DNA of 64,000 bases from Myxococcus sp. RHSTA-1-4 (GCF_020037125.1 NZ_JAIQDG010000001.1:780385-844384), one strand, 5' to 3'. Shown: positions 7,716 to 17,195, counted from the stretch's first letter. Notes: generated by a model from the sequence alone, not told the origin. Numbers and translations: made by a program.

Positions 7716-9326
7716 ATGACCGCCCAGACCGCCACCAGCCCCGTGTCGCGCTTCCTCGACGGACATCTGCGACGCGATGCGCAAGCGAGGGAGCTGTCCG
7801 TGGCCCGCTTCATGGCGGGGCTGTCCGGCGCCTCGGTGGTGGTGGCGGCGGCGCTGGGTTCCTCCATCGGCTGGGGGCTGACGCAGGCGCTGATGGGGCT
7901 GTCGGCGGTGCTGTGCGTCTACTACACGGTGCTGTGGCGGGTGCTGCGCTCCGGCGTCTTCCACCCGGCCGTGCCCTGGCTCAACGTGGCCATCGAGGTG
8001 AGCATCCCCGCGGTGGTGCTGGCTTTCGATTTGCGCTTCCAGGGCCCCATCTACGCGCTCACCGCGCCCACGCTCGTCATCTGGCCCACGCTGATTACGC
8101 TGGCCACGCTGCGCAGCAACCCGCGGCTGGCGCTGGCCGCCGGCATCCTCGTCGCCGCCGAGTACCTGGGCATCTACTTCCTCTTCGTGCGCCCGCTCCT
8201 GCCGGAGAACGCGCTCCTCACCCTCACCCCGCGCTTCATCGCCACCCGCGCCTTCTTCTTCGTGGCGGCCGGCGTCTTCACCGCCATCCTCGCGCGCCAC
8301 TTCCTCCAGCTCACCCGAGGCGCGCTGTCCGCCCTGCGCGAGCAGGAGGTCATGGGCAAGTACGTGCTGCACGAGCGCATCGGCGCCGGCGGCATGGCGG
8401 AGGTGTACCGCGCCACCTACTGCCCCGAGGGCGGCTTCCAGAAGGCGGTGGCCCTCAAGCGCATCCTCCCCGCCTTCACGGACAACGAGGAGTTCGTCAC
8501 CCTGTTCCGGCAGGAGGCGGAGCTGTGCTCCTCCCTCAACCACCCCAACATCGTCCAGGTGTTCGACTTGGGGCGCCACGGCGGCACCTACTTCCTGGCC
8601 ATGGAGTTCGTGGACGGGCTGCCGCTGAGCGGCATCCGCCGGGGCCTGGGGCGCGGGCCGCTGCCCCTGGCCGCCGCCACCTGGGCCGCGGCGGAGCTGG
8701 CCGCCGCGCTGGACTACCTCCACCGGCGCACCGGCCCGGACGGCCAGCCGCTGCACCTGGTGCACCGCGACGTCAACCCGCCCAACGTGCTCGTCTCCCG
8801 CTTCGGTGACGTGAAGCTGTCGGACTTCGGCATCGCCCGCGGCGCGGCGCGCGCCCAGCTCACCCTGGCCGGCAGCGTGCGCGGCAAGCTGGGCTACATG
8901 GCTCCGGAGCAGGCCATGGGCCGTCCCTTCGACGGGCGCGCGGACCTCTTCGCCCTGGGCCTCACCCTCTACGAGTCCCTCACCGGCCAGCGTGCGCTGC
9001 AGGCCCCCACCGAGGAGGCGCTGATGCGCGCCGCGGTGGACCAGCAGATTGAACCACCCTCGCGCCTCAACCCCGAGGTGCCTCCGGCGCTGGACGCCAT
9101 CGTCATGCGCCTGCTGGAGAAGGACCCGGCGCGCCGCACCGCCACCGGCGCGGAGCTGCGCGCACAGCTCCTCGCATTGGAAGGCCCGGCCGCTCCCTTC
9201 CCCCGGGGCCAGGCGCTCCTGGCCCAGGCGGCGCGTGACGCGCAGGAGCAGGCCCGGCGCGCCACCCAGACCCGGGAAGAGGCCGACGGCGTGCCCACGA
9301 GCCAGAAGCTCACCGCGCGCGTGTGA
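7716..9326 (+). CDS. Ser/Thr protein kinase with N-terminal six-TM domain
   Basis: A 536-residue Hanks-type kinase. The first 200 residues hold about six hydrophobic segments, a membrane sensor or anchor of unknown ligand. The kinase domain begins near 213 (IGAGGMAEVY P-loop), with the ATP-binding Lys in VALKRI near 245, catalytic loop HRDVNPPN near 350, DFGIA near 370 and GYMAPEQA. The catalytic loop has Asn in place of the usual Lys of HRDLKPxN, a variant I know from other myxobacterial kinases that need not abolish activity. GAGAAG precedes ATG 7716. The tail after the kinase is short and has no extra domain. It converges on the esterase gene with 34 nt between stops. Confidence 0.92.
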   Translation: MTAQTATSPVSRFLDGHLRRDAQARELSVARFMAGLSGASVVVAAALGSSIGWGLTQALMGLSAVLCVYYTVLWRVLRSGVFHPAVPWLNVAIEVSIPAVVLAFDLRFQGPIYALTAPTLVIWPTLITLATLRSNPRLALAAGILVAAEYLGIYFLFVRPLLPENALLTLTPRFIATRAFFFVAAGVFTAILARHFLQLTRGALSALREQEVMGKYVLHERIGAGGMAEVYRATYCPEGGFQKAVALKRILPAFTDNEEFVTLFRQEAELCSSLNHPNIVQVFDLGRHGGTYFLAMEFVDGLPLSGIRRGLGRGPLPLAAATWAAAELAAALDYLHRRTGPDGQPLHLVHRDVNPPNVLVSRFGDVKLSDFGIARGAARAQLTLAGSVRGKLGYMAPEQAMGRPFDGRADLFALGLTLYESLTGQRALQAPTEEALMRAAVDQQIEPPSRLNPEVPPALDAIVMRLLEKDPARRTATGAELRAQLLALEGPAAPFPRGQALLAQAARDAQEQARRATQTREEADGVPTSQKLTARV

Positions 9327-9360
9327 GGAAGCGCTGCGCCCCCGCCCGGGACGACCCTGA

Positions 9361-10788
9361 TTAGAGGCCGCACACCGCCGGGTCCGCGTTGCGGAAGGAG
9401 CACAGCAGCTTCGGCAGGCGCCGCTTCCAGGCGGACCAGTCGTGCGGCGCACCGGGGTCGTTCCAGTGGGCCACACCGTAGCCGCGGCCCCGCAGCGCCG
9501 CGACGAAGCGCAGGCTCGACTCGCAGTCGTCGCCGCCCGGCTCGTCGTCGCGCGTGCAGCCCGCGCGGGGCGAGCCGTGGTCCACGTAGAAGCGCACCGG
9601 CACCACCGGCTCCTCACCCGCGCGCAGAATCATCGCGTCGCCGTCATTGCGGTCGATGACGCCGTCATGCGGCCAGAAGAGCGAGCCGGACTGGCAGCCC
9701 ACGAAGCCGAACGTCTCCGGCATCTGGAAGCCCGCGTACACGGAGATGAGGCCGCCCAGCGACGCGCCGGCCACGCCGGTGTTCTGGGGCCCCGTCAGCA
9801 CGCGGAAGGACGACTCCACGCGAGGCTTCAGGTCGTCCCGGAGGAAGCGCAGGGAGTCGTCCCCGCGCGGCTCCGGCCACTCCGGGTCCCGCTTGGGCGG
9901 GAAGGTGTACTGCGCGTTGCGCACCCGCTGCTCGGGCAGCGCCACGAAGACGAGCACCGCCGAGTCCTCCGGCCGCGCCGCGTAGTGCGTGTCCGCCGCG
10001 TCCGCGAAGGACTCGCGGGTGAGGCTCTCGTTGCCGTCGTGGAAGTACATGACGGGCAGCGCCGGGCAGTCCTTCCCGTCGTAGACCGCGGGCGTGTAGA
10101 CGTAGACGTCACGCCGGTCGCCCAGCGCGGTGGCGGACACGCCGTACATCGCGGTGAGCCGCCCCTTCCCCGCGTCCTGCAGCTCCGGGTAGACGAGCGA
10201 GGAGAAGAAGCCCACGCCGTTCATGTTGATGCGGTCCCACGCCACGTGGCGCGCGCCCGGGTCCGCGAAGAAGTTGCCGTTCTTCACCAGCTTGTACGCC
10301 TGCGGGCCCGTGCGCGGCACGTCCACCTCCGCCACCCACAGGTCCGTGTCCCGCACCTGCACCAGCGGCGTGGCGGTGGCCGACCACTCGTTGAACTCAC
10401 CGGCCACGGTGGTGCCCGGCGCGGACGCGCCCCGCACGAAGAAGGCCACGCGGGGGCGGGTGGCCGTCGCGTCGCTCACCAGCGGCGTGCCGCCCTGCTC
10501 CGCCACCGCCGCCACGAAGCGGTCGATGGCGGCGATGCGCTCCTCGCCCGTGGTGGCGCGGCTCATCGCGAGCTGCAGCTCCACCAGCAGCGAGATGGGC
10601 GCGCCGTGCACCGTCTTGTCGCGCTGGCACGCCCAGGAGGCCCCGGCGTCCGGCCCGGTGTCGGGCCCGAGGCCTCCGTCGGGGTACGTCTCGGTGAAGG
10701 GCGGGGGCGGAACGGAGGGGGCGCCCGGGGAATCATCACAGGCGGCCCACAGGGCCGCGCACAGCACGAGGGCGGACAGACGGCGCAT
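9361..10788 (-). CDS. Enterochelin-esterase-like lipoprotein esterase
   Basis: A 475-residue protein with a lipoprotein signal (LWAACDDS, Cys near 18) and an acidic-Pro linker. An Ig/CBM48-like module follows (VAFFVRGASAPGTTVAGEFNEW), as in Fes-type esterases. The alpha/beta hydrolase domain shows VMYFHDGNES (oxyanion region), nucleophile motif GASLGG and a terminal APHDWSAW with the likely catalytic His. This matches the esterase D/IroE/Fes fold; a ferric-siderophore or ester substrate is possible but unproven. ATG 10788 was chosen; GTG 10791 immediately upstream in frame is an equal alternative, and neither has a strong ribosome site. Confidence 0.85.
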   Translation of the reverse strand: MRRLSALVLCAALWAACDDSPGAPSVPPPPFTETYPDGGLGPDTGPDAGASWACQRDKTVHGAPISLLVELQLAMSRATTGEERIAAIDRFVAAVAEQGGTPLVSDATATRPRVAFFVRGASAPGTTVAGEFNEWSATATPLVQVRDTDLWVAEVDVPRTGPQAYKLVKNGNFFADPGARHVAWDRINMNGVGFFSSLVYPELQDAGKGRLTAMYGVSATALGDRRDVYVYTPAVYDGKDCPALPVMYFHDGNESLTRESFADAADTHYAARPEDSAVLVFVALPEQRVRNAQYTFPPKRDPEWPEPRGDDSLRFLRDDLKPRVESSFRVLTGPQNTGVAGASLGGLISVYAGFQMPETFGFVGCQSGSLFWPHDGVIDRNDGDAMILRAGEEPVVPVRFYVDHGSPRAGCTRDDEPGGDDCESSLRFVAALRGRGYGVAHWNDPGAPHDWSAWKRRLPKLLCSFRNADPAVCGL

Positions 10789-10998
10789 CACGTTTCCAGG
10801 AGGCAGGGTGCCTTGTCGGAGGGGCGCTCAGCAGGCACCGCATGGGACCTGCGACAACATGTGGGCGGGGATGTACTACAGGCGTCGGCTCGCGCGCGAG
10901 AGGGCCCCCTCGCCGGGCTTCCGCTCACTCGTGGACACGCGCTCACCGCACCGCGCCTTGCGCCCCCACCACGGGGTGAGGGAGGTTATTCAGTACGC

Positions 10999-11535
10999 AT
11001 GGCCCGCGCTCTGTTGCTCTCCCTCCTCGTGCGTCAGCACATGGCACTCAAGGAGAAGTTCCGCGCCAAGTACCCACACCCGTGGCTGGTGTGGGAGGCA
11101 GGGGCCTGGAACGTCCCGGAGACGCTCGAGGGAAACGTGGCCGCCACGCGGCTGCCGCTGACGGACCTGCGGGACTGCCTGCCCGCTGGAGACGCCATGT
11201 GCTTCGAGCTGATGGCCCTGGCCGAGCGCGGCCCCATCCGGCTGGGGCGCGCCTCCCACAACGCCATGGTCATCAACGACGCCACCGTGTCGCGCGAGCA
11301 GCTCCTGCTGGCCCCCACTCCGGACGGACGGTGGCAGGTGACGCGCCTGCCCGGCTCCCGCCCGGTGACGCTGGACGGGACGCCCATGGAGCCGGACCAG
11401 CCCGCCCTGCTGCGGCCGGGCCTCCAGCTCCAGGTGGGAGACGTGCGCCTCACCTTCCATGACGCGGAGGGCTTCAACGCGCGCATCGGCCGCATCGCCG
11501 AGCAGGTCATCGCGCAGGCCGCCGCGCCACGTTGA
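10999..11535 (+). CDS. FHA domain protein
   Basis: A 178-residue protein whose centre reads IRLGRASHNAMVINDATVSR, the FHA phosphothreonine-binding pattern with GR, SxxN and VSR positions. The domain occupies about residues 70-155. No other catalytic domain is seen. FHA proteins dock to Thr-phosphorylated partners, so one of the nearby Ser/Thr kinases is a plausible partner by context. GGAGG lies 13 nt before ATG 10999; ATG 11041 is a possible later start. Its stop is 13 nt from the stop of the convergent TPR gene. Confidence 0.85.
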   Translation: MARALLLSLLVRQHMALKEKFRAKYPHPWLVWEAGAWNVPETLEGNVAATRLPLTDLRDCLPAGDAMCFELMALAERGPIRLGRASHNAMVINDATVSREQLLLAPTPDGRWQVTRLPGSRPVTLDGTPMEPDQPALLRPGLQLQVGDVRLTFHDAEGFNARIGRIAEQVIAQAAAPR

Positions 11536-11548
11536 GCCCGGGCGCCGG

Positions 11549-12256
11549 CTACCGGAGCGGGCTGACGTTGCCCAGCGAGGTGGGGCGGGCGTCCGGGCCG
11601 CTGGTGGCCATGATGACGCCGGTGGTGACGAGCGCCGCCGCGGCGCCCATGCCGGCCCATACCCACCACTTGCGCGTCCACGGCCGGGAGACGGTGTTCC
11701 CCTGCTGGGGCGCGGGCTGGGTGAGTGCCCGGGCGGCGCGGGCCTCCATTGCGCGCTGCTCGGCCTCCAGCTCCGCGCGGCGGCGGGCCGCGGCCTCCGC
11801 TTCCGCCTTCGCCGCCTCGGCGCGGGCCCGCTGCACCTGCTTGTCCTGCTCGGCGCGCTCGCGCTCCAGCCGCCGGGCCTCCTGCTCGCGGGCCCGGGCC
11901 TCCATCTCCTGCACCAGCCCACGCACCGCGGGCGCCTGGGACTCGTCCGGCAGCAGCGACAGGTAGCGCCGGTAGAAGAAGGCCGCGCGCGAGAACTGGC
12001 CGAGCTGCCGGTGGCACTGGGCCATGTTGAAGAGGAACCCGGGCAGCGGCTTGAGGCGGTACGCCTCGCTGAAGGACGTGAGCGCCTTGTCGAAGTCGCC
12101 CACGTCGTAGGCCAGGTTGCCCTCCGCGAAGTGCTCGCGCGCCTGCGTCTCCGCGTCCGGCCCCTCCGCCCGCACGGCCGGAGGGGCCAGCAGCAGCGCC
12201 CCCAGCACGGCCAGCACCACCCCGCTACGGAGTGGCGAACGGGTCGATGACCGCAT
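11549..12256 (-). CDS. TPR protein with C-terminal membrane anchor
   Basis: A 235-residue protein with an N-terminal signal peptide (ends near APPAVRA), two tetratricopeptide-like repeats (HFAEGNLAYDVGDFDKALTS and FNMAQCHRQLGQFSRAAFFY), a long Arg/Glu/Ala-rich coiled coil (about residues 105-175), and one transmembrane helix near the C-terminus (WWVWAGMGAAAALVTTGVI). The start overlaps the end of the upstream kinase gene by 32 nt, so translation is likely coupled. The start is written GTGATG, with GTG 12259 an alternative. Probably an envelope scaffold acting with that kinase. Confidence 0.8.
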   Translation of the reverse strand: MRSSTRSPLRSGVVLAVLGALLLAPPAVRAEGPDAETQAREHFAEGNLAYDVGDFDKALTSFSEAYRLKPLPGFLFNMAQCHRQLGQFSRAAFFYRRYLSLLPDESQAPAVRGLVQEMEARAREQEARRLERERAEQDKQVQRARAEAAKAEAEAAARRRAELEAEQRAMEARAARALTQPAPQQGNTVSRPWTRKWWVWAGMGAAAALVTTGVIMATSGPDARPTSLGNVSPLR

Positions 12257-13703
12257 CACGCAGCCCTCTCTTGCGAGCCGCCGGCCGCGAGGCGCCGGCC
12301 GCCTGCCGAGGGGCCGTCTGCGCCTTGGCGAGCGGCACCTCCAGCACCGCGTGCGTGTCCAGCCGCACCTCCCGCTCCAGCGGGACGTAGCCGGCCAGCT
12401 CCACCCGCAGGCCGATGGGCGCGTCCGCGCCGGGAAGCTCCTTGATGAGCGGCGTGATGCCCAGCACCTCGCCCGTGTCCGCGCGCTTCACCTGCGCGCC
12501 CTCCGGGAAGGAGCGCACCGTGAGCGTGACGGGCGCGCGGGGCGCCACGGACTCCGCGGCCGTCGCCGCCGTCGCCGCCGCCATGGGGCCGGGCTCGCGC
12601 GCGGAGCGCAGGCCGGACCACGTGAGCGCTCCGGCCACCAGCGCCACCACCGCCGCGCCCGCCGCCAGCGCCATGCGCGGGCGCCACGGCACGGGCACCA
12701 GCATCCGCTTCGTGGGCCGCTCCGAGACGTCCTCCACCCGGTCGCCGGGCGCCTCCGGCACGCTCACGGGCGAGGGCAGCAGCAGGAGCGCCGTGGTCAC
12801 CTCCGCCAGGGACTGCGGCCGTGCCTCCGGCTCCTTCGACAGGCAGCGCATGACCAGCTCGCCCAGCTGCGGCGGCAGCGGCTCGCCCGAGGGCAGGAAC
12901 GAAGGCAGCGGCGGCGGCGGCTGGGTGATGATCTGCACCACGAGCTGGCCGAAGGCCGGAGCCTGGAAGGGCGGCCGCCCGGCGAGCAATTCATAGAGGA
13001 TGTTGCCCACCGCGTAGATGTCCGCGCGGGCGTCCACCGGCAGTCCCGCCGCCTGCTCCGGGGACATGTACGCGGGCGTGCCGATGATGGTGCCGTCCAG
13101 CGTCCCCGTGGTGCTGCCCTCGGTCGTGAGGAGCTTCGCCACGCCGAAGTCCAGCACCTTCACGAAGTCCGTCTGGCCGGCGCGGTGGATGAGGAAGAGG
13201 TTGTCCGGCTTGACGTCCCGGTGCACCACGCCCACCTGGTGGGCCGCGCCCAGCGCCGCGCACACCTGCACGGCGATGCGCTGGATGCGCGCGAGCGTCA
13301 GCTTCTCCTCCTTCGCGAGCGAGGCGAGGCTCTGCCCCCGCAGCAGCTCCATGACGCAATAGACGTGGCCGCCCTCGCCCTCGTCCACGAAGTCGAAGAT
13401 TTCGACGATGTGCTCGTGGTTGATTTGGTTGACGGTGCGCGCCTCCTGGAAGAAGCGCTGCACGAAGCCACCGTCGCGCGCGTGCTCGGGCTTGAGCACC
13501 TTGAGCGCCACCTGGCGCCCCAGCCGCGCATGGCGCGCCTGGAACACCTTGCCCATGGACCCCTCTCCGAGGAGCCGCTCGAGCTGGTAGTTCCCCAGCG
13601 TGGAGCCCACCCGCAGCTCCACGTCGGCGCGGTTGACTACGTCACCCACGGCGCCCCCTGCTGTGGACAGCACTGTCTGTGCGAAGAGGTCATCGGAGCC
13701 CAT
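12225..13703 (-). CDS. Ser/Thr protein kinase with TM helix and PEGA domain
   Basis: A 492-residue Hanks-type kinase. P-loop LGEGSMGKVF (45-54), VALKVL, catalytic loop HRDVKPDN (about 160), DFGVAK, GTPAYMSPEQ. After the kinase domain comes a transmembrane helix (about 342-360), an Ala-rich stretch, and a PEGA-type domain (VTLTVRSFPEGAQVKRADTG, about 385-465) that would lie outside the cytoplasm. The frame is open upstream to 13847, but ATG 13703 gives a conventional N-terminus (MGSDDLFAQ) and the upstream codons look non-coding. The ribosome site is weak. It forms an overlapping pair with the TPR gene. Confidence 0.92.
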   Translation of the reverse strand: MGSDDLFAQTVLSTAGGAVGDVVNRADVELRVGSTLGNYQLERLLGEGSMGKVFQARHARLGRQVALKVLKPEHARDGGFVQRFFQEARTVNQINHEHIVEIFDFVDEGEGGHVYCVMELLRGQSLASLAKEEKLTLARIQRIAVQVCAALGAAHQVGVVHRDVKPDNLFLIHRAGQTDFVKVLDFGVAKLLTTEGSTTGTLDGTIIGTPAYMSPEQAAGLPVDARADIYAVGNILYELLAGRPPFQAPAFGQLVVQIITQPPPPLPSFLPSGEPLPPQLGELVMRCLSKEPEARPQSLAEVTTALLLLPSPVSVPEAPGDRVEDVSERPTKRMLVPVPWRPRMALAAGAAVVALVAGALTWSGLRSAREPGPMAAATAATAAESVAPRAPVTLTVRSFPEGAQVKRADTGEVLGITPLIKELPGADAPIGLRVELAGYVPLEREVRLDTHAVLEVPLAKAQTAPRQAAGASRPAARKRGLRDAVIDPFATP

Positions 13704-14029
13704 GGTGGGAAGAAGTTTCCATGCCCGGCTCCAACGGCAACCCTCCCGTGCGCCTCTGTCTTCCCAGGGACGGCGAACTTGTCGGCCTGTGAGAATTCGC
13801 GACGCCACCGGGTAGAAACTCCTCCCCGGCCGCACTCCCGGAAACACTCCTCCCTCCCGCCAGGGCCGTCATCCAGTGGCCATGCCAGGGCCTCGGCCCC
13901 CTCGTGGGGACTGACGACTGCCTGACAGGGGTGGGACGGAATCACGGCTGAAGGCTCATCGGGGAACGGGGTGGGATACGGGGCTCGTGGCGAGGGCCTC
14001 GGGGGAGGCCCCCGCCGCGAGCCGGGCAC
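13704..14029. other. Intergenic region, 326 nt, with terminator
   Basis: This lies between the kinase start and the stop of the MopE-like gene, both leftward. It must carry the promoter of the kinase-TPR pair. A strong hairpin (13982-14023) occupies its right end. I see no gene; overlapping small frames are out of phase with the local codon bias. Confidence 0.5.
13982..14023. terminator. Long terminator hairpin after MopE-like gene
   Basis: Left arm 13982-14000 and right arm 14005-14023 pair over about 18 bp (GGCTCG, GGGCCTC and their complements) with a GGGG loop, one A/C mismatch and one G-T pair. It begins 6 nt after the TGA of the leftward gene. There is no T-run. Confidence 0.7.
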
Positions 14030-15319
14030 TCAGTTACACAGCCCGCCGGACTGGCACCTGCCCGTCGAGCCATTGGCGCGGGTGCATTGCTTCCCAAGGC
14101 AGTCGTCGTCCGCGCAGTCCGGCTTTTCATCCCCGTCGTTGTCGCGGGTGTCTCGGCAGTTGACCTCCGTGCAGGTGGACGCATCACACCAGGCGAACGC
14201 GTCCGACTGACCAGGGGTGCACGCCTTGAGGTTGCAGTCCGAGTCCGCGCAGTCGATGTCCGCGTCACCGTCATTGCTGATGCGGTCCGTGCAGTCGACC
14301 TCCGTCCGGGTACTGCTGGCGCAGGTGCAGCCCATGCCGCAGGTCTCGCCGGCGCAGACCGGGTCGGCGCAGTCGGTGCCGCCCACCCCGTCGTCGTTCA
14401 CGCCGTTGTCGCACACGCCCTCGACGCAGCCGGTACGCGGGCCCGAGTTCTGGCAGATGAGGCCCTCGCCGCACACCTGCCGGTTGCAGTCGGGGTCCGC
14501 GCAGTTGAACAGGCCGTCGCCGTCCTCGTCACCGCTGTCGCGGTCGCAGAGCGTCTCCTTCGCCGTGCCGCTGATGCACGCACAGCCCTCGCCGCACGGC
14601 TGGTTGTCGCAGTCGTCGCGGTCCGCGCAGTTGAGCAGGCCGTCGTCGTCCTCGTCACCGCTGCCGTGGCCGCAGGCCGTCTCCGCCTTCCGGCCGTTGC
14701 GGCACACGCAACCCGTGCCGCACGACTGGTTCTCGCAGTCCTCACGGTCCTGACAGTCGGCGGGGCCGTCGCCCTCGTCGTCATTCCCGTCGCCGCAGTT
14801 CAGCTCGCCGCGCCGCACGCACTCGCCATTCACGCAGTTCTGCAGGAAGGTGCAGGACACGTCGCACCGGCCGCAGTAGCCGGGGTCCGTCTGGAGGTCG
14901 AAGTCCTCATCCACCCGGCCGTCGCAGTCGTCGTCCTGCCCGTTGCACTCCTCGTTGATGGGCAGCACCTGGTTGACGCAGGTGATGCCGCCAGTCCTGG
15001 TGCACGCGGACTGGCCCGGGCGGCAGGTGCCCACGCCGCTCGTGCCCTCGGGGCCCGTGTAGCAGGAGGCGTCCAGCTCATCGATGGCGCCGTCGCAGTC
15101 GTCGTCCACGCTGTTGCACAGCTCGTCCGGCTCGGGCAGGCAGCAGTACTTCGGCCCGTCGTTGGGCAGCGCCGTGCACACGTAGCCGTCGCCACCGCAG
15201 TCGGCGTCCGCGCCGCAGGTGTACGGAACGTCGTTGGGAAACTCCACCTTGCAGCCCGCCGCTCCGGACAGGAGCAGCAGGGAGCAGAGCGCTCGCAGCC
15301 AGGGATTGAAGGTCATCAT
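14030..15319 (-). CDS. Cys-rich MopE-like lipoprotein
   Basis: A 429-residue predicted lipoprotein (LLLSGAAGCK). It holds two copies of the MopE-type metal-binding motif, CNSVDDDCDGAIDE (about 68) and CNGQDDDCDGRVDED (about 125). These are followed by six or more Cys/Asp repeats of the form DGD..NCADxDC, spaced 35-45 residues. MopE homologues bind copper, but most myxobacterial copies are uncharacterised surface proteins; disulfide-rich and calcium or metal binding is inferred. Start ATGATG at 15314-15319 lies 5 nt after the stop of the upstream PEGA gene, so the two form an operon. The in-frame extension to 15433 overlaps that gene and was discarded. Confidence 0.82.
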   Translation of the reverse strand: MMTFNPWLRALCSLLLLSGAAGCKVEFPNDVPYTCGADADCGGDGYVCTALPNDGPKYCCLPEPDELCNSVDDDCDGAIDELDASCYTGPEGTSGVGTCRPGQSACTRTGGITCVNQVLPINEECNGQDDDCDGRVDEDFDLQTDPGYCGRCDVSCTFLQNCVNGECVRRGELNCGDGNDDEGDGPADCQDREDCENQSCGTGCVCRNGRKAETACGHGSGDEDDDGLLNCADRDDCDNQPCGEGCACISGTAKETLCDRDSGDEDGDGLFNCADPDCNRQVCGEGLICQNSGPRTGCVEGVCDNGVNDDGVGGTDCADPVCAGETCGMGCTCASSTRTEVDCTDRISNDGDADIDCADSDCNLKACTPGQSDAFAWCDASTCTEVNCRDTRDNDGDEKPDCADDDCLGKQCTRANGSTGRCQSGGLCN

Positions 15320-15324
15320 GGTTG

Positions 15325-16527
15325 TCAGAAACTCCCGCCGACGACGAGGTGGAGCGCCGTGGAGGCACCACCGGGCCCGCCCGGCTCCAGGGTGGCCTTG
15401 GGCGCGCTGCGCGTGGGCACCACCACCAGCCACACCACGCTGCCCGCGGCCACCACGCCGCCACCGGCGATGAGCGCCGTGGCCAGGTTCGCCTGCGACT
15501 GCGCGTCCAGCCGCTCCTTGCGGCTCACGTCGAAGATGCCGTCCCCGTCCGCGTCACCCGCGCGGGACTCCACGTCCTTGGCCCCCATCCCCAGCACCAC
15601 GCCCGCGCCCACCGCGGCCAGGCCCACAATCGCGGTGTAGAACGCCGGGCGCTTGAAGAGGGACTGCCCACCGCCGCGGCTTCCGGACACCCCGGCCACC
15701 GCATCGTCACCAGGGCCCTCCGGCGCCGGGCCGGAAATCTCCAGCCGCACGTCCACCGACTCGCTCGCGCCGGGCTTGAGGTCCAGCGTCCGGGTGAAGG
15801 TGCTGTACTCGTCCGCGGACACCTCGAGCTGCGTGGTGCCCGGGGGCAGGCGCGCCTCCACGCTGCCCACGCCGAGGATGCGCTCGCCCACCTTCACCAC
15901 CGCCTGTGGCACGTTGACCGCCACCTTCAGCACCGCGCGCGGCCGGGCCAGGGCCATCATCCGGTTGGACAGCTTCGTGGCCGCCTCCTTCTGGAAGGCC
16001 GCGTCGCGCGGGTTGCGCCCCGACACCACGTCCTCCACCACCACGCGGCGGTCCCGGTCATACGTCCATGCCCGCAGCGTCCAGCCCGCATCCTCCAGCG
16101 ACAGTCGCGCGGTGGTGAGCAGGTCCGCGTCCAGCGCGTCCGCCGGCTCCGCCAGGCACGACACCTCCGTGCAGCGCACCGCCGCGTCATACCCCTCCGC
16201 CAGCCGCTCGCGCGTCTCCTGGAGGTTGGCGCCCAGCGTCACCATGCCGGAGGACATCGCCCCGCGCGCCAGCGTCTTCAGCCAGGCCTGCGCCTGCTGC
16301 GCGCCGGCGCGCTCGGGGGTGTCCAGCCCCAGCAGCACGAAGCGCGGCATCAGCGCCGCCTTCGGGTCGCTGTCTCGCAGGTCCAGTCCGATGTCCGGGC
16401 CAGGCTGCTCCTGGGCCGACGTGTCCGTGCTGAGGTCCAGGCCCAGGCCGCCTTCCTGGGCCCGCGCGGGGTGGACCCACAGCGCGAGCGCCAGCAGGGC
16501 AATGGAGGGAGCGGGGGGAATGCGCAT
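15325..16527 (-). CDS. PEGA-domain exported membrane protein
   Basis: A 400-residue protein with signal peptide (cleavage near HPARAQ), a domain of about 190 residues that I do not recognise, then a PEGA-like domain (about 210-275; VKVGERILGVGSVEARLPPG), a Gly/Ser linker, and two hydrophobic segments near the C-terminus (about 303-325 and 358-382). Between the last two is DADGDGIFD, a calcium-loop-like stretch. ATG 16527 was chosen because it begins the signal peptide; upstream codons look non-coding. It is the first gene of an operon with the MopE-like lipoprotein. Confidence 0.75.
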   Translation of the reverse strand: MRIPPAPSIALLALALWVHPARAQEGGLGLDLSTDTSAQEQPGPDIGLDLRDSDPKAALMPRFVLLGLDTPERAGAQQAQAWLKTLARGAMSSGMVTLGANLQETRERLAEGYDAAVRCTEVSCLAEPADALDADLLTTARLSLEDAGWTLRAWTYDRDRRVVVEDVVSGRNPRDAAFQKEAATKLSNRMMALARPRAVLKVAVNVPQAVVKVGERILGVGSVEARLPPGTTQLEVSADEYSTFTRTLDLKPGASESVDVRLEISGPAPEGPGDDAVAGVSGSRGGGQSLFKRPAFYTAIVGLAAVGAGVVLGMGAKDVESRAGDADGDGIFDVSRKERLDAQSQANLATALIAGGGVVAAGSVVWLVVVPTRSAPKATLEPGGPGGASTALHLVVGGSF

Positions 16528-16724
16528 AGACCCTGGTTCTACCCCGCCGCCCCCCACAACGGAATGACGCTCGGCCGCCCCCCTTTCACGGCCTCCCCGG
16601 GCCGCCCGTCAACCGGGTAGGACATGGCCGCCTGCCCTGCGCACGGCGGGGGCGGGGCTCGCTCCCGGAAGCTTGCCGGGGGCCGGGCCGGTCCTCATCT
16701 CCCTTCCTAAAGGAGATGAACCAC

Positions 16725-17165
16725 ATGGCGGATGGAACGCTCTGGATCCTGGTGGGCAACGCAAGCCGTGCGCGGCTCTTCGCGACCGACGCGAAGGCGG
16801 AGGGGAACTGGCGGTTGGTGGAGGAGTTCCAGCACGACGAGAGCCGGGCCAAGGCCTTCGAGCTGCTCAACCAGCCGGACAACCCCAACGCGGGCACCCT
16901 CCACGGCCCGCCCGTGGAGAACGAGCCCAACGGCCGCAGGGAGCTGGAGCACGACCGCTTCGCCCGCCAGCTGTCGGAATTCCTGGACAGGGGGCATGAC
17001 CGGCATGCGTTCGACAAACTCGTCATCGCCGCACCTCCAGAATTCCTCGGCAGGATTCGCCGGCTGCTCAGCTCGCGGGTGAAGCAGCGGGTCCTCCTGG
17101 ACGTCGACGCGGACTACTCCAGCGTGCCGGCCCGGGAGCTGCCCAACCGGGTGCCAGTCCTGTAG
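16725..17165 (+). CDS. Host attachment protein family (baeRF-like)
   Basis: A 146-residue protein matching the host-attachment/baeRF family: [13 protein letters not shown] at the start, an acidic middle ([19 protein letters not shown]), [13 protein letters not shown], and [17 protein letters not shown]. The family name comes from a plant-symbiont study; the fold is related to the eRF1 release-factor domain and the real role is not known. AGGAG at 16711-16715 is 9 nt before ATG 16725. ATG 16716 touches that site and is unlikely to be used. It is monocistronic with a hairpin 30 nt after the stop. Confidence 0.85.
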   Translation: MADGTLWILVGNASRARLFATDAKAEGNWRLVEEFQHDESRAKAFELLNQPDNPNAGTLHGPPVENEPNGRRELEHDRFARQLSEFLDRGHDRHAFDKLVIAAPPEFLGRIRRLLSSRVKQRVLLDVDADYSSVPARELPNRVPVL

Positions 17166-17195
17166 GAGCCAGGCAGGCAGGCAGGCGCGCGCCGT

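Noticed and set aside
7593..9617. Leftward open frame of 674 codons opposite the six-TM kinase
   Set aside because: Shadow frame; composition is unlike a protein and it has no motif.
9442..10998. In-frame upstream extension of the FHA protein
   Set aside because: It runs through the esterase gene on the other strand; codon composition changes at ATG 10999, where the FHA protein begins.
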